DNA from: Chondrosia reniformis
Lineage: Eukaryota > Porifera > Demospongiae > Chondrillida > Chondrillidae
Length of the DNA stretch: 64,000 bases
NCBI GenBank assembly: GCA_947172415.1
Contig: OX359192.1
Location: 4,032,501 to 4,096,500 of the forward strand
Direction of reading: 5' to 3'
Within the stretch, counting starts at the first letter, position 1. Each line of letters begins with the position of its first letter. Both the position numbers and the translations under genes were made by a program. Positions 1 to 13,476 of the stretch are shown in pieces. The notes beneath the pieces were generated by a model. The model was given only the letters and a program-made list of their open reading frames with translations. It made no database searches and was not told the origin of the DNA.

Positions 1-302
1 CTAGTCCATACAACTAGTACATGCAACTAGTACATACAATTAGGCCATATAACAAGTACATACACCTACTATATATAACTAGTACAATACACGCATACCT
101 AGTAAATGTAAATAGTATCTACAACTAGTACATACAGCTAGCGCATACAACTAGTACATATAACTAGTACACACACATATAAATAGTACATACAAATAGT
201 AAGTACAACTAGTACATACAACTAGTACATAAACTTAGTACATACAACCAACTAATACAGCTAGTACCCACAAGTAGTACATATACCTAGTACATAAACA
301 TA

Positions 303-1050
303 TCAGGGAGTACGGTAGTACTCCCTATGTAGGGATGACACGTTTTTTTCGCTTACCCCATACATAGGTATAGGAGCAAAATCCTGAAATAAGCTGAAAA
401 TCGACAAAATAAGGCTATGTATAGCTAAATATACAATATATATACTCTAAATAGACCTTAAAGGTAAGCGAATATGTCCTGCTGGCAAAATAATAAACTT
501 TAAAAATTTCCATTTTCGTCTTCTTCATATTCTTATTATTATTATTCTTCTTCGTCAGCCATAACTAAAAAACTAAATAAGCTTTTGGACTAATTGTTAA
601 ACGAAACTATTGCAAATTTTCAGAGCTGTATTCTTTTGTAGAAGCGAGAGCGATAACGCTATTATTGAGTATGATGGTTTTCATGGCCCCAGAGTCCAGA
701 CCTCAATAAATTTGCCATTTTAATGACGTCATAATCAGTCAAAGATTGCAAAACCAAATATAATCGAATTTCTAGCTTATGCTCCATAAAAAGTACAGAA
801 ACTAGAGAAAAATAAAAATTTTCTACAAAAATTGTGAAGATGTAGGAATGGCACAAAAAGCACATAAACAAGAAAGGGATGTTACACAGTGAAGTATTAG
901 CTATGCATGAATCCTACAAGCAAGGGTGTTGTATGATTCATGCATATAAAGCTAATGCTTCACTGTGTAACATCCCTATCTTGTTTATGTGCTTTTTGTG
1001 CCATCCCTACATCTTCACTATTTTTGTAGAAATTTTTTATTTTTCTCTAG
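303..1050 (+). mobile_element. Helitron-like non-autonomous element (5' TC ... CTAG 3')
   Basis: A 748-bp non-satellite block starts with TC after an A and ends with CTAG before a T. The flanks joined together (acataaacata + tatatagtacat) occur uninterrupted near 27430 in the same array, so the element sits between A and T with no target duplication. This is the classical Helitron signature. The 5' end carries a small dyad (gggagta..tactccc, 306-325) that is also found at the end of the element at 33906-34865. The 3' third is a 249-bp palindrome reaching the terminal CTAG. No coding capacity is seen. A different HUH or foldback element class is the alternative. Confidence 0.7.
802..1050. repeat. 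Terminal foldback palindrome of the 303-1050 element
   Basis: The left arm begins ctagagaaaaataaaaa at 802. The right arm ends with its near-perfect reverse complement at 1050. Arms of roughly 112 nt flank a short centre near 926. The two small ORFs here are the two arms of this hairpin, not genes. Confidence 0.85.
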
Positions 1051-3853
1051 TATATAGTACATATAAATAGTACGTACAACTAGTATATATAACAAGTACA
1101 AACAACTGGTACATACACCCAGTACATACAAATGTAACAAGTACATATAAGTAGTACATAGAACTAGTACATACAACTAGTACATATAAATAGTACATAT
1201 AACTAATACATATAACTAGTACATATAACTAATACATACATCTAGTCTAGTATATACAACTAGTACCTCCCTAGTATGTAGTACAATTAGGACAAGAACC
1301 TAGAACTAGTATATACTCCTAGTACATACAACTAGTACAAGCAACTAGTACATATAACTAGTACATATAACTAGTACATATGACTAGTACATACACATAT
1401 AACTAGTACATAAATATAATACATACAACTGGTACAAAAAATAGTTCACACAAACAAACAAGTAGTTCATAGAACTAGTTCATTCCTAGTACCTAGTATA
1501 ACTTGTACTAGAACCTAAAACTAGTCCAAACATCTAGTGCATACAACTAGTAAATACAATTAAGCAATAGTACATACAACTAGTACATATAAGTATTACA
1601 TACAACAATTACCCACTACTTATACATTCGACTAGTATAAATAACTACTACATTTGGCTAGTACATACAAATAGTATTGAGTGCATTCAAATAGTACATA
1701 CAACTAGTGCATATAATTAGTACAAACAAACAGTACATACAACTAGTACTTACAACTAGTACATACAAATAGAAACTAGTAATTAGTACATACTTAGTAC
1801 ATACAATCAGTACATAGAACTAGTTCAAAAAATTAGAACATACAATTACTACATACACCTAGTACGTACAAATAGTATTTAAAACTAGTTCATATAACTA
1901 GTACATAACTAGTACATTTCTAGTATATACAATTAGTACATAGAACTAGTTCAAACAATTAGAACATACAACTACTACATACACCTAGTATATACTATTG
2001 GTACATACAATTAGTACATACAAATAGTACATGCAACTAGTACATAAAGCTAGACTATACAACTAATAACTAGTACATACAGCTAGTACAAAGCTACTAC
2101 TTACAACTAGTATATACATACAACTCGTGCATACAACTAATACAGACAATTAGTACATACAACTACTACTTTCAACTACTACATACAACCAGAACCTACA
2201 ACTAGTAAATATAAGTAGTACTAGTACATAGAACTAGTACATAAAACTAATTCGTTATAGTAGTACTTACAACTAGTGCGTACAACTAATGCCTACATAA
2301 TTCCTAATATAACTAGTACTAGAACCTACAACTAGTACATATAGCTAGCGCATACACGTAATACAGGCAACTTGTACATACAACTGTTACATACAACTAC
2401 TACATAAAACCCGTACATACACATAAAACTAGCATATAAAAATAGTACATACACTTAGTACATGCAACAAGTACATACAAAACGTACATACAACTAGTAC
2501 ATACAACTAGAAACTAGTACATACACCTAGTTCATAGAACGAGTGCATAATACTAGAACATACAACTTGTATATACAACTAGTACATAGCAACTGCATAC
2601 AACTTGTATATACATACAACTAGTGTGTTCAACTGGTACATAACTACTACATACAGCTTGTACATAACTAATACAAAGAACTTGTACGGAGTACGAATAC
2701 ATAAAACTGCCATAAACAACTACTACATAAACAACAAACTAGTATATACCCACAACTAGTACATAGCTAGTATTTACAATTAGTATATACATACAACTAG
2801 TACATAAAACTAGTACAAACAATTAGTACATACAACTACTACATCCAACCACTACATCCAACCAGTACCTACATCTAGTAAATATAACTAGAACTAGTAC
2901 ATACAACTAGTACATTCAACTAGTACATACAACTAGAACATACAAGTGGTACACAAAATTCGTAGGTAGAACTAGTTCATAAAATTAGTAACTAATAAGT
3001 ATAATTTGTACATGCAACTAGTACATGCAACTAGTACATACAACTAGGCCATATAACTGGTACATACAACAATAACACACTACTTATACATTCAACTAGT
3101 ACAAATAACTACTACATTCGACAATTACATACAAATAGTATTGAGTACATACAACTAGTACATACAACTAGTGCATACAATTAGTACACACAGATAGTAC
3201 ATACAGCTAGTAAATATAACTAGTACATACTACTAGTACATAAAACTATAGAGTACATATAACTGGTACATATAACTAGTAGAAATAAACAGTACACACA
3301 ACTAGTTCATAAAACTAGTTCATACAACTAGTACATTTAACAAGTATCTAGTATATACAACTAGAACCTACCTAGTACATTGTATAAATAGTACAAGAAT
3401 CAACAACTGGTACATACACATAGTATATACAACTAGTACTTACAACTAGTACATACAACTAGAAACTAGTAACTAGTACTCACCTAGTACATACAATTAG
3501 GACATAGAACTAGTTGAAACAAATAGAACATACAACCACTACATACACCTAGTACATACAACTAGTACTTAGAACTAGTTCATATAACTAGTACATACAG
3601 TGGAACCTGAGTAAGCGGTCACCTTATTAAAGTGGTCACCTCCCTTTTCCGGTCGCCAATGTATACTCCCGAACAATCCGCTGTAATTGAAGTATACATC
3701 GAGACCTTGTTAATGTGGTCACCTGCGTAATGTGTATAGCGGTCGCCCTTCCGTGGCCCCAAAGGGATTTCTCTACTCTGTAATGCGGCCATACAGATTT
3801 GAAAGTACGTAAATGACAACAATTTATCGATAAAATGTTCTAAAGAGTCTCCT

Positions 3854-4228
3854 TTACTCCTTCAATGACTTTTGCAGCTTTCTTAGAAAGTTCTGGTGTC
3901 CATCGAAATGATAAAAACATGGAATCTCCAGCCCGAGACCAACGCCACGATTCACAGGGCTGCCAGTGACCTCACACACAATCTGGTTCCCTTGTCTGAG
4001 GAGGAAAAAGTGAGTATATCGAGCGAATGACTTTGGAACGTGACCTACAACCTGTCCGTTCTTCTTTTCCGCCGTTGCCATTGGGTCATATGCGTTGGAC
4101 GGCTCTGCTTCCACCTCTAAAACTTCTCCGGGCTCTGGTGTCCACAAGTCTTTATAATCATGGAACCCACGAATAAACGATGTGTAGCTAAAGTGAGAAA
4201 CAGATACAGAAGTGGCGTTCGCAGCCAT
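3854..4228 (-). CDS. HIRAN-domain protein carried by a Tigger-like transposon
   Basis: An intact 124-codon frame on the minus strand, from ATG at 4228 to a stop at 3854. The middle of the protein has the HIRAN signature: an aromatic/Gly-rich start (FIRGFHDYKDLW), a V-x-A-E-P-x-N-x-Y-D-P strand near residues 40-50, then VVGHVPKSFARY near residues 60-72, and a CEVTG turn followed by GLEIPC. HIRAN domains bind DNA ends or single-stranded DNA in helicases such as HLTF; here the domain stands alone. The gene lies inside the TIRs, head-to-head with the transposase relic (starts about 35-80 bp apart), so it appears to be element cargo or an accessory gene. It has no stop or shift, whereas the neighbouring transposase is broken. 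The function in transposition is unknown. Confidence 0.8.
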   Translation of the reverse strand: MAANATSVSVSHFSYTSFIRGFHDYKDLWTPEPGEVLEVEAEPSNAYDPMATAEKKNGQVVGHVPKSFARYTHFFLLRQGNQIVCEVTGSPVNRGVGLGLEIPCFYHFDGHQNFLRKLQKSLKE

Positions 4229-4308
4229 ACTACCGAAGCTTGATTAGGTAGCAGCTCCTATACTTGCACGCTAACACGTTTCGTTATAGCTACGCTCGCG
4301 CCTCTAAC
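4229..4308. promoter_or_regulatory. Divergent intergenic region between HIRAN gene and transposase
   Basis: The HIRAN start (4228, minus) and the most likely transposase start (4309, plus) face away from each other across 80 bp. Any promoter for the two genes must therefore lie here or inside the genes. I see no clear TATA box. An in-frame ATG at 4264 could extend the transposase by 15 residues, but the family-like sequence begins at MPQKELTW (4309). Confidence 0.35.
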
Positions 4309-4791
4309 ATGCCTCAAAAAGAATTGACTTGGAAACAACGTGTGGAGGTGATTAGGTACCAAAAGAGCCACCCAAAAGAAGGAACTCGAATTTTGGCAGA
4401 ACATTTTGGCTTTGGCAGAACACAGATTCAGTCAATTTTGAAAGCCAAGGAGGAGATTCTTAAAGTTTTTGAATAGAATGGAAGTGAAGACAAGAAGAGG
4501 AACAGAAAAGCTGAATTTCCAGACATTGATGATGCTGTTTACAAATGGTACTGTCTTGGTCGGGAAATGAACATTCCCATATCAGGACCAATGCTCCAGG
4601 GGGAGGCCCGTTTGATTGCTGAACGACTCGAAAATTCCCGGTTCAAGGCATCCAATGGTTGGCTCCAGTCATTCAAAGCTCGCAACAATTTAAAAATGCT
4701 CACAGTTTGTATAGAGTCAGCTAGTGTTCCCCAAGGAATGGTAGAGGCATGGCATAGCAGAGTGTATACGTATACGTACACAGTTGCGTGA
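4264..4791 (+). pseudogene. Tigger/pogo transposase N-terminal region, interrupted
   Basis: The first segment (from ATG 4309) reads as the psq/CENP-B N-terminal helix-turn-helix of Tigger transposases: LTWKQRVEVIRY, then GTRILAEHFGFGRTQIQSIL, then KAKEEIL. A TAG at 4474-4476 interrupts it, but the same frame continues with a CENP-B-type second DNA-binding region (DIDDAVYKWYC at about 4524-4556, GPMLQGEARLIAE, then NGWLQSFKARN), ending at SVPQGMVEAW. In intact relatives the DDE nuclease domain follows. Here the frame ends at 4791 and the next recognisable coding sequence is already the C-terminal tail, so the catalytic core has been deleted. Confidence 0.75.
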
Positions 4792-5112
4792 AAAAGCCAT
4801 CAGTAGAGAACTACCATCCAATAGCCATATCGAACTCGAGGACAACAGTGACGATGATGATGATGATCATGATGCAGGTAGTGAAAATGATACCCCAAGT
4901 GCAGAAGTGAACAATTACACCATCCACACATTTGATGAAGCCATTAGAGTCTCACATGACTTGCTCCATTTTTGACCACAAAAGGAGAAGAAAGTCTTGC
5001 TGAAGGCCTCCTATCAGTCATACAAAGCCTGAATGACTCAAAATGGCTAAACATCAAGAGCACAAGGCAATCTACACTGTTGGAGGTTTTCAATTTGGAC
5101 AGCACAACATAG
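4784..5112 (+). pseudogene. Tigger-like transposase C-terminal tail fragment
   Basis: An acidic stretch (SDDDDDDHD) is followed by an amphipathic region (TIHTFDEAIRVSHDLLHF). The frame then stops at 4973-4975. One frame over, sequence of the same character continues (TKGEESLAEGLLSVIQSLN ... LLEVFNLDS) to a stop at 5110-5112, so a 1-nt shift near 4970 split the tail. The acidic linker and final helices resemble the C-termini of Tigger/jerky-like transposases. Assignment rests on position inside the TIRs more than on motifs. Confidence 0.5.
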
Positions 5113-8100
5113 AACATGTATAAAGTGCATTAGTATATTAGACACCATTCCAGTTACCCATATGTCCATATTTTATTCATGATCATGTATCTTGTATTCC
5201 GTAAAACTATAAGAATTATGCAAATTTGTGTTTTGTCATTAAAAAATGAGAACCTTGTTAATACAGCCACATGTGTATTACAGCCAGCAAGTTTGTCTCC
5301 CTTGGGTGACCGCATTAGGCAGGTTCCACTGTAACTAGTACATAATTAGTACATAGAACTAGTTCAAACAATTAGAACATACAACTGCTACATACACCTA
5401 GTATATACAATTTGTACATACAATTAGTACATACAAATAGTATATACAACTAGTACATACAACTAGACAATGCAACTATTAACTAGTACATACAACTAGT
5501 ACATTCAAATAGGACATTCGAATCGTACTTGTAACTAATAAATACAACTAGTAACTACAACTAGTACATATAACAGGAACAAGTACATAATACTAGTACA
5601 TACAACTACTACTAACCACTAGTTATGAGAACATACAACTAGTACATTGAACCAGTACGCACTACATGTACATGCAACATGTTCATGCAACTTCTACATA
5701 CAATTAGTAGATAAAATTAGTACATATAACTAGTACAAACAAATAGTAACAAAAACATACAACTAGTACATTGAACTACTACACACAACTTGTACATAAA
5801 ACTAGTAAATAGTACAATCAGCTAGGACATACAACTGGTACATACAACTAGGATGTACAACTGGTATATACAACTAGGCGATATAACTACTTTATATAGC
5901 AAGTACATAAAAGTAGTTTCTAGTACATATAACTATATAGTACCTGCCTAGTACCAAGTTTAATTAGTACTAGAACCTACAACTAGTACATACAACTAGT
6001 GCATACAATTAGTACACACAAATAGTCCATACAGCTAGTAAATATAATTAGTACATATTAAACTAGTACATATAACTGGTACATAAAACTAGTACATATA
6101 AACAGTACATACAACTACTTCATAAAACTAGGTCAAACAACTAGTACATGCAACAAGTATTTAGTACATACAAATAGAACCTACCTAGTACATAGTATAA
6201 CTAGTACAAGAATCAACAACTGGTACATACATATACTACATATAACTAGAACTTACAACTAGTACATACAGCTAGAAACTAATAAATACTAATAGTTCAT
6301 AGAACGAGTACATAATACTATATATAAAATACAACTTGAATAGATATATAGTACATAGCAAATATTAACAACTAGTATATACATACAACTTTTACGTACA
6401 ACTGGTACATAACTAGTACATACAAATAGTACATACAATTAATACATACAACTAGTACATATATATACTACATTTGACTGGTACGTACAAATAGTATCGA
6501 GTACATACAACTAGTATATACAGTTAGTACATTCAACTAGTACATACAACCACTACATAAACAGGAAACTAGTACATACAACTAGTACATAGCTACTACA
6601 TACAACTAGAATATACATACAACTAGTGCATACAACTAATACATACAATTAGTACATACAACTAGTCCATACAACTAGTACGTTAAAGTAGTACTAACAA
6701 CTAGTACATACAACTACTTCCTACTCAGTACCTACTATAACTAGTACTAGAACCTACATTGAGTACATACAGCTAGCACACACAACAAGTACAGGAAACT
6801 AATACATAAAACTAGTACATACAAAAAGTACATACAACTAGTATATACAACTAGAAACTAGTACATACAACTAATTCATAGAAAGAGTACATAATACTTG
6901 AACATACAACTAGTACATTCAATTCGTACGTACAACTAGCACAAACAATTAGGACATATAACTAGTACATACACCCATTACATATAACCAGTACATATAC
7001 ATATACCTAGGAAATATAAAGAGTGCATACAGCTAGTGCTTACAACTAGTACATATAACTAGTACACACACATATAACTAGCACATACAAATAGTAAATA
7101 CAACTAGAATTTAAACTAGTACGTACAACTAGTACATGTGACTAGTACATACAACTAGGCCATATAACTAGTACATACACCTACTACATATAGCTGGTAC
7201 ATATAACTAGTACATACAACTAGTGTCTAGTATATACAAGTAGTACCTCCCTAGTACCTAGTATAATTAGGACTAGAAACTACAACTAGTATATACTACT
7301 AGTACATACAACTAGTACATATTACTAGTACATACAACAATTACACACTACTAATACATTCAACTAGTACAAATAACTACTACATTCGACTAGTACATAC
7401 AAATAGTATTGAGTACATACAACTAGAACATACAACCAGGGCTTACAATTAGTACACACAAATGGTACATACAGTTAGTAAATATAAGTAGTACATACTA
7501 CTAGTACATAAAACTAGTACATATAACTGGTACATATAATTAGTACATATAAACAGAACATACAACTAGTTCATAAAACTAATTCATACAACTAGTACAT
7601 GCAACAAGTATCTAGTACATACACCTACAACCTACCTAGTACATAGTATAACTAGTACAGTAATTAACAACTGGTACATACACATAGTACATACAACTAG
7701 TACTTACAACTAGTACATACAACTAGAAACTAGTAACTAGTACAAATCTAGTACATACAATTAGTACATAGAACTAGTAAACTTTTTGATATAATTAGTA
7801 CATAAGTTGTACATACAATTAGTACATAGAACTAATTCAAACAATTAGAACATACAACCACTACATACACCTAATATATACAATTTGTACGTACAATTAG
7901 TACAATTACACACAACTGGTACATACAACTAGTACATACACCTAGTATCTAGTACATACAAATAGAACCTAACTAGTACATAGTATAACTAGTACAAGAA
8001 TCAACAACTGGTACACACACATAGTACGTAAAACTAGTAAATACAACTAGGACATAAAACTAGGATCTACAACTAGAACTTGCAACTAGTACTTATAACT

Positions 8101-8547
8101 AGTACCTTCAACTAGTAAATATACCTAGAACTAGTCCATACAACTAGTATATACAACTAGTACTTGCAACTAGTAAATATACCTACCACACACATCTACC
8201 ACATATAACTAAAACATGAAAATATAACTAGTACATATAAATAGTACATAAACATACTACATACAAGAAGTCCATACAACTACTAGTACATACAACGAGT
8301 ACATAAAACTAAGACCTATAACTAGTACACACCTACTATATATAATTAGTACATTAATATATAACTAGTTCTTATGAATAGGGCATCCATATGGTATATA
8401 TGACTAGTACATAAAACTAGTACATGCAACTAGAAACTAGTACATACAACTAATATATGCATAAAACTAGTACATTTAACTAATTCATACAACTAGGTTT
8501 TACAATTAGGGCGTTCAACTAGTTCAAACAACTATGATCTAGTACAT

Positions 8548-8792
8548 AGCCAAGGATTCACAGAAGATCAAGATAAAGAAAAAGACAAAGACTCCCAGGA
8601 TCACTGATGAAGGGTGGAATTCCCAGAAACGGCTGTCTGACCCAGTGGAGAAGAAGATGAAAGAAGGGAAAAGAAGGAAGAAAAGACTACTGTATCTTCA
8701 TCTAAAGCTCTCTTTAGGTTTAGTTCCCCTATAGGCTCTTTTTACAGAATAGGCATATAGCATGTAGGAAAATGGTATCTTAGATTTTTCAT
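8548..8792 (+). mobile_element. 5'-truncated Penelope-like element tail
   Basis: This 245-bp block is almost identical to the 3' end of the PLE copy at 29345-30167. It starts at agccaaggattcac and ends at the shared terminus tagatttttcat, after which the 13-bp array resumes. A variable 5' start with a fixed 3' end is the hallmark of target-primed reverse transcription. The block contains a hammerhead-like fold. Confidence 0.8.
8592..8650 (+). ncRNA. Hammerhead ribozyme-like motif (type I, minimal stem III)
   Basis: The core CTGATGA (8604-8610) is followed by a stem II of GGG/CCC, then GAAA (8626-8629). A two-pair stem III (A-U, C-G) closes a four-base loop GGCT and leads into GTC (8635-8637), the predicted cleavage site. 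Stem I is formed by TCA before the core with TGA after the GTC, plus an outer CCA/TGG pairing. PLEs are known to carry type I hammerheads with very short stem III. A weakness is that the base pair closing stem II next to the core is A opposite A, where G-C is usual, so activity is uncertain. Confidence 0.6.
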
Positions 8793-11700
8793 ATAACCAG
8801 TACATGCAACTAGTACATGTAACTAGTACATAGAACTAGTATTTACAATTAGTGCGTACAACTAGTTGATACAATTAGTAACAAGTACATATAATTAGTA
8901 CATTCAACTAGTACATACAACTAGGACAAACAACTAGGATATATAACTAGTACATACACCAACTACATATAACTAGGAAATAAACATATAACTTGTAATT
9001 ATAAATAATACATACAACTAGTACATACAGCTAGTGCATACAACTAGTACATATAACTACTACATACTTATAACTGGTACTTATAAATAATACATACACA
9101 TAGTACATACATATAGTAGGTACAAATAGTACATACATCTGCTACATATAACTAGTACCTACAACGAGTAAATATAAATAGAACTAATCCATAAAACTAG
9201 TGCATACAACTAGCACATTCAACTAGTACAAACAACTAGTACATCCTAAGAGAACACACAAATAGAACATACAACTAGTACTTACAAATAGTACATACAA
9301 CTAGTACATTCAACTAGAACATACAACTTTTACAAACAACTAGGACATTTACCTACTACATACAACTAGTACATACACATATACCTAGTAATTATAAATA
9401 GTACATACAACTAGTACATATAACTGGTACATAAAACTAGTACCTACAGCTAGAAACTAGTCCATACAACTAGTATATATATATATAACACTAGTACATT
9501 TAACTAGTACATAAAACTAGTATATACATACAAAGGGTACATACAACTAGTACATAAAATTAGTAGGTACAACTAGTTCACACAACTAGTAACTAGTACA
9601 TTTAACTAGTACATGCGACTATGACATACAACAAGTATATACAACTAGTACATAGAACTACTTCATAAAACTAGTATATAGCTATTACAAAGAACTGGGA
9701 TACATCCATACATCCAACTAGGACATACAACTAGTACATACCATCAGTACAAAAAATTGGTTCAAACTAAGAAACAAGTAGTATATGGAACGAATTCCTT
9801 CCTAGTTCCTAGTATAACTTGTACCAGAACCTACAACTAGTTAAAAAAGCTAGTACATACAACTACTACCTACTACTAGTACAAAGCTAGTACATACAAC
9901 TAGTATAAAAATACTATTAGTACACAGAACGTGCACATACAATTAGGATATACAACTAGTACTTTCAACTAGTATATATAACAAGTACACACACCTACTA
10001 CATATAACTAATACATTAACATATAACTAGTATATATTTATAGTGCATACACATAGTACATACAACTAGAAACTAGTACCTATAAATAGTACCTACCACT
10101 AGTACAAAGCTAGTACATACAACTAGTATAAACATACAACTAGTACAGAGAACATGTACATACAATTAGCACATACAACAAGTATTTTCAACTAGTACTT
10201 AAAACAAGTACAAACACCTACTACATATAACTAATACATAAACATATAACCAGTATATATGAATAGTACAAACACATAGTACATACAACTAAATACTAGT
10301 ACATACAACTAGTATATATATAAAACTAATACATTTAACTAGTACATACAACTGGTATATACAAACAATTAGTACATACAACTAGTACATACAAATAGTA
10401 CATAAAATTCGTAGGTACGACTAGTTCATAAATTAGTAACTAGTAAATATAATTAGTACATGCAACTAGTACATACAACTAGGACATATAACTAGTACAT
10501 ACACGTATACCTAATAAATGTAAATATTACATACAACTAGTACATACAGCTAGTGCATACAACCAGTACATATAACTAGTGCATACAACCAGTACATATA
10601 ACTAGTACACACACATATAAAGAGTATATACAAATAGTTAATACAACTAGTACATACAACTAGTGTGTACAACTAGTACATACAACTAGTATCTAGTGCA
10701 TACAACTAGTATATACAAAGAACTATTACACAGAACTTATACATACAATTAGCACATGCAACTACTACATACAACTAATACATACAACTAGTACCTAAAA
10801 CTAGTAAATATAACTAGTTCTAGTACATACAACTAGTACTTCCTACTAGTACATATAACTAGTAGAAACACCTACTACATATAACTAATACATAAAAATA
10901 TAGCTAGTTCAAATAAATAGTGCATCCACATAGTACATACAACTAGGACATAAAACTATTTAATACACCTAGAAGCTAATACATACAATTAGTATATATA
11001 TAAAATTAGTACATTTAACTAGTACATACAAATGGTATATACATACAACTAGTACATACAACTTGCACAAACAATTGATAGGTACAACTAGTTCATACAA
11101 CTAGTAGCTAGTACATATAACTAGAACATGCAACTAGTTCTTACAACTAGTATATACAACTAGTACATACAACTAGTACATACAACTAGTACATACAACT
11201 AGTTCATAAAACTAGTATATAGCTAGTACAAAGAACTAGTGCATACTTCTTGTACATACAACTGGTTCATATCTAGTACATACAACTAGTACATAGAATT
11301 AGTACACACAACCAGCTAATACGGCTAGTACATACCAGTAGTACATATTCCTAGTACATATAAATAGTACGAACAACTAGTAAACATAACTGGATCTAGT
11401 ACATAAAACTAGTACATACAGCTACTACTAACAACTTGTAACGAGTACATACAACTAGTACATTGAACTAGTACACATAACATGTACATGCAACTAGGAC
11501 ATGCAACTTGTACACACAATTAGTATATAAAATTAGTACATATAACAAGTACATACAAATAGTAACGAAAACATACAACTAGTACATAAAACTAGAAAAT
11601 AGTACAATCAGCTAGGACATACAACTGGTACAAACAACTGGTATATACAACTAGGTCATATAACTACATTATACAACCAGTACATACAAGTAGTTTCTCG

Positions 11701-12240
11701 TACATATAACTATATAGTACCTATCTAGTACCTAGTTTAACTAGTACTAGAACCTACAAATAGTACATACAACTCGTGCATACAATTAGTACACACAAAT
11801 AGTTTATACAGCTAGTTAATATAACTACTAGTACATAAAACTAGTACATATAACGAGTTCATAAAACTAGTTCATACAACTAGTACATGCAACAAGAATC
11901 TTTTACATACAAATAGAACCTACCTAGTACATAGTATAACTAGTACAAGAATCAACAACTGGTACATACACATAGTACATACAACTAGTACTTACAACTA
12001 GTACATATAACTAGTTCGTACAACTAGAACATACAACTAGTGTCTCGTACAAAGAACTAGAACATACAACTTGTACATAGCTAGTATATACAACTAGTAT
12101 ATACATACAATTAGTACACAGAACTTGTACATACAATTAGCACATGCAACTACTACATACCAATAATTCATACAACTAGGACTTAAAACTAGTAAATATA
12201 GCTAGTTCTAGTACATACAACAAGTACATACAACTAGAAC

Positions 12241-12876
12241 AGAGAATGACTGCAGTCAGGAAAATTTTCGTGGGAAAAATGTTCGTGTTAAAAACTTTTT
12301 GTGGTCTTGGGGCTAACACGAAAATATATTACCACAAAAATTTATAGACGTTATGTACACAGATGCCATATGACTGATCTGTGTGTTTTTACGTTTTTTT
12401 TATAAACACTTTTAAAAGCAAGCTTCGTTCTAACAGAAATAATTTTCAAACTTAAACTGGTATACATCGAAGCGCTTATTTAAATGTTAGTGAAATCAAA
12501 AATTTGAGCGAGATTGAACAACCAATATCGAAGATATAACGTGTTAAAAAGGCCAATTTTAAAACTCTCAGACACTATGCGCTTAGTCTAGGAAAAAGCT
12601 AGAACTACATTCTATACTTTATTGGAAAGGTTACAATGTATTCTAAAACAATTAAGAAGTCCGTTTCGATTCGCCCATCCGTTGAGAAGAAAACTGTGAA
12701 AATACACTTTTAATAGATTAGGAAATGCTATATAATCTTTCATATCTTGGGAAATAAAGCTCAGACGCCAACGGACTTCTTAATTCTTACTAAATGACAC
12801 TCACTGAATCCATTGAAGCTGACTGCACGACTATGAGCATCTTCTATCTTAAGCGCTTAGGCAATTTTCCTTCACT
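12241..12876. other. Unclassified non-satellite insertion
   Basis: About 635 bp of unique sequence interrupts the 13-bp array. The right flank (atctagtacatacaactag) matches array sequence elsewhere (near 11268), so this is an insertion. It contains an internal inverted repeat (ttaagaagtccgtt at about 12652, aacggacttcttaa at about 12768) and weakly similar ends (aggaaaatt near both). No frame looks coding. Its class is not determined. Confidence 0.5.
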
Positions 12877-13476
12877 TCATATCTAGTACATACAACTAGT
12901 ACATTCAACTATTACATAGAATTAGAACATACAACGAGCTAATACAGCTAGTACATACAAGTAGTACATATACCTAGTACATACACATATATACAGTACA
13001 TATAAATAGTACGTACAACTAGTACAAACAACTAGTACATACACCCAGTTCATACAAATGTAACGAGTACAATAAAGTAGTACATACAAGTAATGGTCTA
13101 GTGTATACAACTAGTACCTCCCCAGTACCTAGTATAATTAGGACAAGAACCTACAGCTAGTATATACTACTAGTACATACAACAGGTACATGCAACTAGT
13201 ACATATAACTAGTACATACACTTTTACCTAATAATTATATATAGTACATACAACTAGTACATACAATTAGTACATACAACTAGTACATACAACTAGAACA
13301 TACAACCAGTACATAGCTAGTACATGCAACTAGTATATACATACAACTAGTACATACAACTAGTACCTACAACTTGTAAATATAACTAGTACTTGTCCAT
13401 ACAACTAGTACTTACAACTAGTACTTGGTACATATAACTAGTACACACATCTACCACATATAACTAATACATAAAA

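Larger units (their letters stand above)
3598..5331 (+). mobile_element. Tigger/pogo-type DNA transposon, internally deleted
   Basis: The element is 1734 bp and flanked by a TA duplication (3596-3597 and 5332-5333) inside the 13-bp array. The terminal inverted repeats start CAGTGGAACCTG at both ends and continue, imperfectly, through GCGGTCACC. It holds a plus-strand transposase relic (CENP-B/HTH part and C-terminal tail, catalytic DDE domain missing) and a minus-strand HIRAN gene. TIRs of this form with TA target sites are typical of the Tigger/pogo group. As it stands the element cannot encode a full transposase. Confidence 0.85.

Noticed and set aside
662-1070. Two small ORFs sharing the peptide MCFLCH on opposite strands
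   Set aside because: They are the two arms of the palindrome at 802-1050.
8548-8792. Independent SINE or MITE
   Set aside because: It matches the 3' tail of the PLE copy at 29345-30167 end to end, so it is a truncated PLE copy.
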